From positions 1-20,752 of the forward strand of contig JAMDHS010000159.1 of NCBI GenBank assembly GCA_029717555.1: a stretch of DNA of 20,752 nt. The letters are read 5' to 3'. The translations under genes were made by a program, and so were the position numbers. The notes below the pieces were generated by a model. It saw nothing but the letters and a program-made list of their open reading frames with translations. It ran no database searches and was not told the origin of the DNA. This document shows positions 9,321 to 18,968 of the stretch, one piece after another. Every line of letters starts with the position of its first letter. Within the stretch, counting starts at the first letter, position 1. The stretch is from Peribolospora baueri. Lineage: Eukaryota; Basidiomycota; Peribolosporomycetes; Peribolosporales; Peribolosporaceae.

Positions 9321-10642
9321 TCACACCTTGGCCTTGAAGCTGTTCTTCATCTGCCTCAGTCTGGCCATCACCTCCACGGGGTCATCAGCGCCGACGGCCT
9401 GCTGCACCTGAGGATCAGAAACGCGCATGAAGACGTTGTGCCTCTTCTCGTCGCCGATCGTGCTCTTGCCCGTCGTGATCGGGTCGGTCTTGGCTTGCGC
9501 GAGGAGACGGAGGATGGAAGGGTCGTCGGGGAGGACGGAGGCGCCGAAGAGGGCGTTCGAGGTGGTATACTCGTGCCCGTTTTCGACCTACCCAAAGGGC
9601 AGACGCAGACGAGTCGTCGGAGGAGGCGGGGAGAAGAAGGACGGGGTTTGCGTACAACGTTTGAGTGGGCGTGCTGACGTGCGACTGCTCCGACGGACGA
9701 GGGGACGCACCTTGGTGTCGTCGGGCAGACTGGCGAGCACCTTATTGAGGGCGCGGTGCATCTCGGCCGGCGTGCCTTCGAAGAAGCGGCCGCAGCCAGC
9801 GATGAAGAGGGTGTCGCTGTTGGGCGAGAGGGAGAGGGAGCGGCACAGGGAAACGGGATGAGCGACGGGAGGGAGAGGGCAGGAGAAGCAAAAAGACCGA
9901 CCCGGTGAACACGGCCCTATCTTCCTTGCCCCCACTCTTGTCCTCGACGAAATAGCAGATCGAGTCCTGCGTGTGGCAGGGCGTAGCGAGAGCCTTGATG
10001 TGCACGTTCTCGCCGACGCGCAGCGTCTCGCCGTCCTTGACGATGTGCGTGGCGGCGAGGACTTGTTTGGAGCCGCCGTAGATCGGTCGGGAGGGGTACG
10101 CTCTCGCCTGCGGCGAAGGAGGAGCGGGCGACGGCCAGGCATCGTAACGTCAGAGGCGCCAGAGTGGCCGCTTTCTTTCCACTTGCATATGCGCGGACAT
10201 GCACACATACGTAGCGAGACTCACGAAGTCCGCATTGCCCCCTGCGTGATCGTTATGATGGTGCGTCGTGAGAGACCCCACCACGTTGTCGTCCTTCACG
10301 CCGAGCGCCTTGGCCTTGGCTCGGACGGCGCCGACGTTCCACGGGTCGACGAAGGCGGCCTTGCCCGTGGCATCGTCGAGGAGGACGTAGGCGTAGTTGT
10401 CGGTGTGGGGTATGGGCACGGGGTGGATCTGCATTTTGGGACTACGGGGGCCGGGGAGCAAGAGAGGAAGGAGCGAGTCAGCCGGCTTGATCTCCCACGT
10501 GCGTTCGTCCGTCCACCCGCGCTCGGTCCCGTCCGTCTGTCTGCCCTCGGCTCGCTCACCTGGGCGAGGTATGAAAGCGTCTTTGTGCGTTGGGTGTGAA
10601 CTCGGAGAGCAGAGGTTGGAAGAGAGAGCGAGCAAAGCGCAT
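9321..10642 (-). CDS. GLO2: Glyoxalase II (hydroxyacylglutathione hydrolase) with mitochondrial presequence
   Basis: Glyoxalase II hydrolyses S-D-lactoylglutathione to D-lactate and glutathione, the last step of methylglyoxal removal. Five exons join in phase: 10642-10560, 10441-10225, 10107-9902, 9816-9711 and 9587-9321, giving 292 aa. The metallo-beta-lactamase fold has the metal site THHHNDH (87-93), His145 in TPCHTQDS, the bridging Asp170 in GDTLF, and His209 in GHEYT. Exon 1 encodes an Arg-, Ser- and Phe-rich segment without acidic residues before Glu14, ending in RRFHTS, typical of a mitochondrial targeting peptide. Met31 would start a 262-aa protein, the usual cytosolic length (human about 260). 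The donor of intron 3 is GTCGGT. The presequence exon is inferred from phase, splice sites and composition. The catalytic part is certain. Confidence 0.93.
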
Positions 10643-11431
10643 GGATCCCTTGGTCGGTGTCGGCGACGGCGAGGATCAGGCCACGTCTTGCGGTCGACAC
10701 TCGTCGACGTCGGCCGAGCTCGAGCTGAGCGATCGCGCCGATCACGCCGACGTGCCGCAGCAGTCTGATCGGCGCGACGTCATCTCTTCCTTCTTGCATG
10801 TGTCCGGCGATGATCACCTGCGATGCGCAGCTGGAACCCGGAGCTGGGCTCGAAGCGGGGGACAGGCGGGCTCGGTCGCGCAGGGCGAAGCGGTCCTCTC
10901 CAGGTTCTAGTCACGCCGAGGTGAGGAGGAGCATGTCGGACCTGGCGGAAGAGCGCCGACGGCTGAAACGGGCTATGCTGGGCGACCTATCGCACCGTCC
11001 CGTACCGACGCTCGGGAGGAGAAGACAAGGGTGTGCTGAAAACTCGGCGGGCTCTCCCTCGCATGGCCGGTCGTGACGACATTCCTTGGCCATCTATCTG
11101 ATCGGCTGGATCGGGCAGGCTCGGGGCTCGCTCGCTCGCCTTGCTTTTGTTCCGCGAGGGATACGTAAACTTCATATGTTCCAGGCGAGCGTGCGCGCGG
11201 TGCGATTGCTGACTAGCGGACCGAGTTGGCGAGAATTCGCATGGTCGTCAGCATCGTATGGACGGAGATGGAGAGAGATCAGACGTATATATACACACGT
11301 CTGCCCCCGTTTCGTTCCGCAATCCTTACCCCCCTTTCGTTGCCCACAACGTTACACCCATTCCCTTGACCGTAGTACATACCGCCTCGCACAACCTCGT
11401 CTGACCTCTTTCTCCCGTCAACGCCCTCGCC
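10643..11431. promoter_or_regulatory. Divergent glyoxalase II-glutamate decarboxylase promoter region
   Basis: These 789 bases separate two divergent start codons. The only clear element is an A/T alternation at 11286-11293 (see the TATA entry), followed by a C/T-rich stretch to 11431 that probably contains the glutamate decarboxylase transcription start. The rest is GC-rich with no open frame I would defend. Confidence 0.55.
11286..11293 (+). promoter_or_regulatory. TATA box, glutamate decarboxylase
   Basis: TATATATA lies about 140 bases before the start codon in otherwise GC-rich DNA and is followed by pyrimidine-rich sequence. It is flanked by AGACGT and ACGTCT, an inverted hexamer pair that could be a factor site. 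A TATA promoter would suit an inducible stress gene. Confidence 0.6.
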
Positions 11432-14147
11432 ATGTCGCTTTCCAAGCACAGTGAGCCGTTTTTCCCAGCCGACTGACCCCTCGGCACGGTATCGTCTCAC
11501 CGCGCTTTTTTTTTTCTCTCTGATCTCGCGCGCAGTCGACCCCGAGTCCCTCATCGAGGCCGCCAAGGACGACCCCAGCCTCTCGCTCTTTCACCACAGG
11601 AGGAAGTACCATTCCCACCCGCACGGGGGACGGTACAACATCGGCGACCTGCCCAAGTACAAGTGAGCGCCGGCGCAAGCCATCGTCTGGGGAGAGGATC
11701 GTGGGATGCGGTGCGGTGGGAGAGAGGAACGACGGAAAGAAGAGCGGAAGGAGGCGCTCATCTCTTCTCTTCGTTCGGTCGCGCCTAAAAGGCTCCCGCA
11801 GAGTGGCATCTCCGGCCAGCAGGCCTACCAGCTGATCAAAGACGAGATCGACCTCGACGGCAAGGGTGAGTGCACGCGATCGTCCGCAAGGCAGCGGAGC
11901 AGGCCTCCTTGACGGGAAGCTCACACACTCGTCGGCGATGGTCCCTCCTCGCTCGCCTCCCCCACACAGAGTCGCTCAACCTCGCCTCGTTCGTACACAC
12001 CTGGATGCCGGAAGAAGCGGGAAGGCTCATGGCGGAGAACGTGGGAAAGAACCTGGTGGATCAGGACGAATACCCTGGTTTGTACCGCTCGGCGATCTGT
12101 TTTTTCCTTTCGAACATGGGAGACTGGACTCATTCGTCTTCGTCGTCGGCGCTCTTCCACGGACAGCTACGTTGGACATTCACGCTCGCTGGTGAGTCGG
12201 AGGAGAGTCCTCTCTCTCTCCTCTCCCGCATAGCATGTCGAACAGGAACGAACGGACGCTCATATGGGGAACCGCCCACCCAAAACAGCGTGTCTATCAT
12301 CGCAGACCTGTGGAAAGCCGAGGGAAAGAAGGCGATCGGCACCGCATGCACGGGCTCGTCGGAGGGCATCATGCTCGGCGGCTTGGCGATGAAGCGGCGG
12401 TGGCAGGAAAAGATGAAGAAGGCGGGAAAGGACGAGCTTCGGCCGGGGCCTAACGTCATCTTTGGCGCCGAGGCGCAGGTTTGCATCGAGAAGTGAGCGA
12501 CGCGGCGTTGGTCGGTCGGTCGGCGGGGAGGTGAGGAACTGACCGGTGTTTGTCATCGTCGTGCGTCCGCCCTAACAGGTTCGCCAGGTACTGGGACGTC
12601 GAGGCTCGGACGGTGCCGATCTCGAAGGAGAGCCGGTACGTGACGGATCCGAAAAAGGTCAAGGGGCTCGTAGACGAGAACACGATCGGCGTCTTTGTCA
12701 TCCTCGGCTCGACGTACACCGGACACTTTGAGGACGTGGTGGGCGTGAACGCGGTGCTGGATGAATTGGAGGCCGAAAAGGGTTGGGACGTACCTATCCA
12801 CGTCGACGGCGCTTCAGGCGCCTTCTTCGCGCCCTTCGCCTTTCCTAACCTCAAATGGTCCTTCGACGTCCCGCGCGTCGTGAGCATCAACGGCAGCGGG
12901 CACAAGTACGGCATGACGTACGTCGGCCTGGGTTGGGTGGTGTGGAAAAGCGAGGAGTTCCTACCCAAGGATTTGATCTTTGAGGTGAGCGCCCGGACGG
13001 ACGGACGGCAGGCTGGACGTCTGACCTGACCTGACCTGACCTGACATGACCTGACATGACCTGACATGACCTGACATGACCTGACTTGGCCTTATGCCTC
13101 GCCGACGTGCTGTCGACTTGGGTCAGCTGCACTACCTCGGTAGCACCGAGTATAGCTTTAACCTCAACTTTTCTCGTCCCGCCGCGCCGGTCCTCGCTCG
13201 TGAGTTCGTGGTCGTCGTCCGTCCGCACCGAGCCCACCCCAGGCTGACACAGGCTGACATGTATGTCGGAACGGCGGCGTGTTTTTCTTTGATAGAGTAC
13301 TTCAACTTTATCAACGTGAGAGGCGGCGTTCCCTCGCGACCCGTAGTCCGACGTGGCATGGCATTCACTCTGCGTCTTACGTCTCTCTTCCCGCTCGCTC
13401 CCCGTCCAGCTCGGCTTCGAGGGATACAGGAACGTCCAGACGGACGACCTGAAGAACGCACGGCTGCTGTCGCGCGCCCTCGAGCTGTCTGGCTATTACG
13501 AAGTGCTCTCCGACATCCACCGGCCAGCGCCCGGACGCAAGGCAAAGGCGAAGGGAAAAGAGGAAGAGGACGAGACGGAGGCGGAGGCGGAATACTACAT
13601 GCCGGGCCTTCCGGTGGTGTCGTTCAAATGGACGGATGCGTTCGAGAAGGAGTACCCGCACCTGGAGCAGCGGTGGGTGCAGACACTCCTCCGCGTCAAG
13701 GGATGGATTGTGCCCAACTATGCCCTCGCGCCGAACCTCGGGCACATTGAGATCCTGCGCGTTGTCGTGCGGGAGAGCATCAGCGAGGAGTTGATCGGTG
13801 AGTCGTCTGTCTGTCTGTTTGTCTGTCTGTCTACCCGGCTCAATTTCGTTGGTTTCATCGCTGAATGTTTGCGTTGCCCCTTTGGTCCGATCTTTTTTTG
13901 ATTTGGACGACGGATGGTAGACCGGTTGGTGTCGGACTTGATAGAGATCACCGAATCGCTCACGGACGACTCGAACGCGGCGCAGCACCTCGCCGCACTG
14001 TCGACCAAGGCTGATGAGGAGAAGGGCGAGGAGAAGGAGAAGGGCAAGGGCAGGGGTAGGAGGCACGCAGGCCACGGGGACAGGAAGCACGCTCACCCCG
14101 GCACTGGAAAGGGGACGAGGGCTACCGGGTTTGCGAGGCAGTGCTGA
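11432..14147 (+). CDS. GAD1: Glutamate decarboxylase (PLP-dependent)
   Basis: The enzyme converts L-glutamate to GABA and CO2, feeding the GABA shunt and consuming protons. Eleven exons join in phase: 11432-11450, 11536-11662, 11792-11865, 11970-12077, 12167-12191, 12289-12492, 12579-12984, 13127-13199, 13296-13315, 13410-13797 and 13921-14147, giving 556 aa. Family blocks are in order: KYKLPQSGIS, LNLASFVHTWM, DQDEYP, GSSEGIMLGGLAMKRRW, DENTIGVFVILGSTYTG, the PLP-site IHVDGASG (259-266), and SINGSGHKYG with the Schiff-base lysine at 295. The core deviates from the usual AASGGF and WDFRLP blocks (here GASGAF and WSFDVP). The C terminus ends in a Lys/Arg/His/Gly-rich tail of about 40 residues, and exon 10 carries a Lys- then Glu-rich insertion. 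Three exons are only 19, 25 and 20 bases long. Confidence 0.95.
13021..13085 (+). repeat. Tandem CTGAC/ATGAC pentamer array inside an intron
   Basis: Thirteen contiguous pentamers fill 13021-13085 within the seventh intron of glutamate decarboxylase (12985-13126): four CTGAC, then four CTGAC-ATGAC pairs, then a final CTGAC. CTGAC matches the fungal branch-point consensus CTRAY. It also occurs once in several other introns of the window, for example at 6012-6016, 7116-7120, 8008-8012 and 12539-12543. Confidence 0.95.
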
Positions 14148-14843
14148 GTGCGTATGCGACCGTGTCGTGTGGGCGAGGGCGAGGGGACTCTATCGAGTCT
14201 CGGTCGCGTGAGAAGCGGCGCGAGCGAGCGTGTCTCTGTCTGTCTCTGTTCCTGTCTGTCTTTGCGTGAGGCTCCAACTTGGTTGGAGACGTTGCTCGTG
14301 GAAGAAATGTGGTGGTCGTCATCGTCGTCACTGAATCGGTCGTCGACGTCACTCGGGTTCATCTTGATCCGCTCTGCCAATCAGATCGTCGGCGTTGGTT
14401 GGATTTCTTCCCGTCGGCCTGACACCGTTCGTTCGCGTCACTTGCGGGGAGTTGCCGCAGCACGCGTGTAGGCGCGGGGTGATCGGGGAGGGGGATGGGC
14501 ATGGAAGGCTGGGTGGAGTTGGGCGATGGAGGGGGCAGGAGGGGAGGAGGGGGATGGACGGATGGGGGCAAGGATGGAAGATGGAATGGAGGACGAGCGT
14601 CGACAAAGAAAGAGGAATGCAAGGCGAGCAGAATAAATGCCGCATAGCCGTCTGTTTACTTGTGCCTCACCCAGCGCCCGCACCCCACCACCCACCGACG
14701 ACTACTTAAGCCGCGAGCCGGACGGACGGACCTCCACATGTCCGCCATCGTCATCGCCTCCACCACTCCTCGCCTCGCCGTTACCAGCGATTCACCCAAC
14801 TCCACTTCTGCTTGCTCTTTTTTTGCTCCTCCGATAGTACGCC
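14148..14843 (+). promoter_or_regulatory. Glutamate decarboxylase 3' UTR and catalase promoter region
   Basis: No gene is seen in these 696 bases. The left end has GTCT-rich repeats (14227-14262) expected in the decarboxylase 3' UTR. A CCAAT pentamer lies at 14377-14381. A purine-rich G/A tract covers about 14478-14600. From about 14650 the sequence turns C/T-rich up to the catalase start codon, as in other highly expressed fungal promoters. No clear TATA box was found. Confidence 0.5.
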
Positions 14844-16894
14844 ATGACCTCCGTCGTGAGTCCCTCCCTCCACATTCGTCGACGCGGCCTCCGTCGTCGT
14901 CGTCATCGTCAACGTCGCCGCACCCTCCACGCCGCTGTCTCTCGCTTTGTTGTCTTGCGTCTCCGCTGATATTCCAACCGATCCCTCTTGCCTTCGTTCA
15001 CCCCTACCCCGCCCCCCAGTTCCCTCAGCCTGTCTCCGGTGCCGCCACTGAGGACGTCCTCTACACCACCTCTAACGGCGCCCGTGAGTCGTCTCGAGCG
15101 TTGTATGCGCACGCCGCCGTTGGCAGCGTGAATTTTCGCCGACGCCTGCTGACCCAATCCCTTCCTCACCCCCACACCTCCACATCGCCCTCGCCCCCAC
15201 ACCCGCAGCGCATGACCGCCCCTATGAGGCCCAGCGCGCCAACGTCGGCAACCCGAGCCAGGCCGGCGGCGCCCTCCTTCTTCAGGACTTCCACCACATT
15301 GACCTCCTGGCCCACTTCGACCGCGAGCGCATCCCTGAGCGCGTCGTCCACGCCAAGGGTGGCGGTGCCCATGGCTTCTTCGAGGCCACCCACGACATCT
15401 CCGACCTCTCCTGCGCCAGCCTTTTCCAACCCGGAAAGAAGAGCCCCGTGACGATCCGCTTCTCCACCGTCGGCGGCGAGAGCGGAAGCGCGGACACAGC
15501 CAGGGACCCGCGCGGCTTTGCCATCAAGATTCGCACCGACGAGGGCAACCTCGACTGGGTGTTCAACAACACCCCCGTCTTCTTCATCCGCGACCCCGCA
15601 AAGTTCCCCCACTTTATCCACACCCAGAAGCGCAACCCTCAGACGCACCTCAAGGACGCCGACATGTTTTGGGATTATCTCTCGCTCAACCCGGAGAGCA
15701 TTCACCAGGTCATGATCCTCTTCTCCGACCGCGGCATCCCTTACTCGCACCAGTACCAGCACGGTTACTCCGGGCACACTTTCAAGGTTGGTACCCGAGC
15801 GCCAAAAAAGAGCGAGCATTTTGTCCTTCTCGCTTTACGCGCTCACGCTGACGCCTTGCTCCTCCCTTCTGCACCCTCCAGTTCGTCAACAAGAACGGTG
15901 ACTGGAACTACGTCCAGATCCACGTCCGTTCCGACCAGGGCGTCAAGTACCACACCCAGGAGGAGGCTGGCAAGCTGGCAGGCGAGAACCCGGACTTCGC
16001 GAACGAGCACCTCTTCGAAGCCATCGAAAAGGGTGAATTCCCGTCATGGACCGTCAGCGTGCAGGTCATGAGCGCCGAACAGGCCGAGAAGTACAGGTAC
16101 AACGTGTTCGACTTGACCAAGGTCTGGCCTCACGCCGACTTCCCGCTCCGCCCCGTCGGCAAGATTGTTCTCAACAAGAACGCGGAGAACTACTTTGCCG
16201 AGATCGAGCAGGGTGAGAGTTCCTTTTCAGCTTTGGCGTCCGCCCCGGATTGTCCGTCATCGAAAACAGTGTCCACTGATCATCCGGTCGTCTTGCCTAT
16301 CTAGCCGCCTTTTCCCCTTCCCACCTCGTCCCTGGCATCGAGCCCTCCGCAGACCCGGTCCTCCAGTCCCGACTTTTCTCCTACCCCGACACCCACCGCC
16401 ACCGCCTCGGCGTCAACTATCAGCAGATCCCCGTCAATGCGCCCGTCGTGCCCGTCGCCAACTTCCAGCGGGATGGCTTCATGGTGAGAGTCGGTCGGCT
16501 GCGATGACGTGAGAAGTTGCGCTGACCGTCCGATCTATCTATCCTCCCGCCCGCGTAGACCGTCAACGGTAACCAGGGCTCGCGCCCGAATTACCAGGCG
16601 TCGACGAAGCCTCTCAAGTTCCGCACACGCACCTACGCCTTGCCGGAGCATGAGGCCTGGGCGGCCAAGGGCATCGACGCCTTCCTCTCCGAAGTTTCCG
16701 ACATTGACTTTGAGCAGCCGCGCGCGCTGTGGCAGAACGTGTTCGACGACGCGGCGCGGGACCGGCTGGTGTCCAACGTTGCCGGACACCTCGGCGGCGT
16801 CAAGCACAAGGAGATCAAGAAGAGGCAGGTCGACGTGTTCGCTCGCGTCGACCCGGAGCTGGGCGCACGGATCGCCAAAGCCATTGGCCTGTGA
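14844..16894 (+). CDS. CAT1: Catalase, small-subunit heme type
   Basis: Catalase converts hydrogen peroxide to water and oxygen. Six exons join in phase: 14844-14855, 15020-15083, 15209-15786, 15882-16212, 16305-16483 and 16559-16894, giving 499 aa, the normal length of small-subunit catalases. The catalytic distal His is at 73 in [11 protein letters not shown], the distal Asn at 146 in [11 protein letters not shown], and the proximal heme ligand Tyr at 355 in [14 protein letters not shown]. The NADPH-binding region and C-terminal helices follow. The first exon is only 12 bases, read as MTSV. It is supported by a perfect GTGAGT donor and a family-like N terminus reaching [13 protein letters not shown]. 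The protein ends in IGL, which is not a classical peroxisomal PTS1 tripeptide. The symbol is generic. Confidence 0.96.
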
Positions 16895-17593
16895 GCATCC
16901 GTCGGTCCGTCGGTCCGTCGGTCGCTCTGTAACCCCGACTGCCGTCCGCCTGGGTTTTTTTCGACTGGACCACACGCCATCCCCCTTGCCCATCCTCTCT
17001 CTTTCTCTCGCCTTTTTCCATTTCTGAGCTCTCGCCTTCCTTCCTCCCCTATTCCTACCCCGGAATTCCCGCATTGCAGGGCCCCTCCCTCGGGTCGCTT
17101 CAAGATGTGATGTGATGTGATATCCTTCGTCGGTCGTCCTACACAATTTCGATGTGATCTACATGAATTCCGATTCGATATCCTTCCCCCAAGTGACGAA
17201 AGAAATTCTCAACGTCTTTGCTGATCCCTTCCGTCGGGCTGGGAACGGAGCGAGCTGGAGAGGAGTCGTCGGCCGGTGTAACCACCATTGCGAGGGCAGC
17301 AGCAGTCCCCCGCGGAGGTCCGTGTTTCTCCGAGCTGAGGCTTCCTCGTGACTCCCTATCCCCTGGAACCACATTCCCGTTCTCCCCGGGTTCAAACCCT
17401 ACTTCGTCAGGTTTTTTTAAGTGGGCCGTCGCCACGTTCGCGTGGCACCTAACTTCGATCGAGCGGGGGGGGGGAAAACACGGTCCCGAGGGATAAGAGA
17501 AGGGAAGGGAAGGGAAGGAGGAAGCGGGGTACTTGTTGGGCCTAGAATCTTCTTTCTTTTTTTCTTCTTTGGACTTGGTCGAGGCCCCGTCGT

Positions 17594-17614
17594 TTCCTTC
17601 CTTCCTTCCTTCCT

Positions 17615-17654
<40 letters not shown>

Positions 17655-17661
17655 GCTTGCC
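17594..17661. repeat. (TTCC)n/(TTTC)n homopyrimidine microsatellite
   Basis: About five TTCC units pass directly into about ten TTTC units, followed by TTGC variants. The tract is nearly pure pyrimidine on the plus strand and purine on the minus strand. A further C/T-rich run with poly-T lies just upstream at about 17545-17572. Confidence 0.95.
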
Positions 17662-18374
17662 GGTCTGTGCGTTGTGGGGACTTGCCTGTCGTGCAGGGTA
17701 CGCGTGGCTAAACGGACGCGCAGGTGGAGAAGTACACGAGACGAGGTGCCAGCAGGACGGGCCTTGCGTCCGATCCAATCCCGTCCATTCCAATCCAAAT
17801 CCAAATCCAACCCACATCTAAATCCAACTCAACCTTGTCTGTCTTGCCTGTCCGTCTGTCTGTCCGTCTGACCAGTCTCGACCTCGACCTCGAACTCGAC
17901 CTCGGTCCGGACACGCCGATGGCTTGCCTTGCACGACCCCCCGCACCGCCGCACAGAGAGAGCCACCTTCTACGGCCACAACGACAACGGACGAACGAGG
18001 AGGCGCGGGAAAACGTTCCCGCCTCGTGAAGTGAGATTGGATCGATTGAGTAACCTTAACACGGACGAGGAGGAGGACGAGAACAATGAGTGGCCGTATC
18101 GTGGGCACGGGCGTGGGTAGTTCCATCGGTAGACGGCGCCGATTCGTGCCGTGGCTCGGGTGGCTGCGAGCAAGCGCTGCGACCGAGGCGGACGTGGCGG
18201 CGGCATCTATCACAGGCTTGTTTTTTTCGTACTGGCCGTGGAGACGACGTGATGTGACGTGTGGGCCAGCGGTGGAGCAAGCAAGCTCGACGCTGACGAC
18301 GTGAGCGAGGCCCTCGGCCCGGCCTGGCTTCCTATTTTCTCCTTGCAGCTTCCCGCTTTCTTGCCATACTATCT

Positions 18375-18420
18375 CCATCGCCATCGTTATCGCCGTCGCT
18401 ATCGCCATCGCCATCGCCAG
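18375..18420. repeat. Degenerate ATCGCC hexamer repeat
   Basis: Seven or eight near-copies of a hexamer of the type ATCGCC/ATCGTT/GTCGCT run in tandem. The tract is in noncoding DNA upstream of the hydrolase gene. Confidence 0.8.
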
Positions 18421-18968
18421 CTACGATCATTTATTATTTCATTAGCCCCACGTCGACGTCCACGTCGCTCGGACGCGTCACGTGGCCGTGCAGGCCTCGC
18501 CTTGCCATGTAGTCCGCCATGTCGCCGGCATTCTCACTCACTCCTTTTTTTTCGTCCACTCCGACGACCTGCAAGGCGATGAGAAGGAAACGAAGAGATG
18601 TGAAAATGACAGCGATGAAGACGAGAACGGCAACGCATGCAATCGTCCCGTCCTCATCTCCGTCCCTTCCCGGACCTTCTGCTCGCCCTCGCCTCGCCGC
18701 GTGCCCCTCCCATCTCTTCTCTCGTACACAGCCCGCCCCCGCCCGGCATCGCCCACTTAGCTCGTCGTCGTCCGTCGTCGTCAGCGATGGCAGAGCAGAG
18801 CAGAGCAGACGCCGGCGTTGGTCGCGCTACCCCTAACCCATGTTTGCCCATTCTCCTGCCACTCACCCGTCTTTCTTATCAACCCCCGGCCCCCCGTCGA
18901 CCCTCGTCCGTCGCCTCCTCCTCCTCCTCCTCCTCCACCACCACCCCTCTATTCGCCACCGCCCCGCC

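Larger units (their letters stand above)
16895..18968. other. Gene-poor stretch with simple repeats
   Basis: About 2.1 kb lie between the catalase stop codon and the next start codon. Open frames here are low-complexity or strand shadows, and none shows a family motif or a phase-consistent splice model. The left end should be catalase 3' UTR, with GTCG/GTCC repeats at about 16900-16925. The right end should be the promoter of the hydrolase gene, ending in a CTC/CCA-rich leader at 18913-18945. Between them are several microsatellites, listed separately. A noncoding RNA cannot be excluded. Confidence 0.6.

Noticed and set aside
10435-10635. Upstream extension of glyoxalase II through intron 1 from a TTG codon
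   Set aside because: The frame is open but has no ATG, low-complexity composition, and crosses well-formed splice sites.
17385-17420. GGTTCAAACC followed by a T7 run, resembling a tRNA T-arm and Pol III terminator
   Set aside because: The T stem has only three pairs, one of them G-U, and no matching acceptor, D or anticodon arms occur upstream.
17139-17810. Minus-strand open frame of about 223 codons
   Set aside because: Much of it is Lys/Glu repeat encoded by the TTTC/TTCC microsatellite. No domain motif or splice-supported extension was seen.
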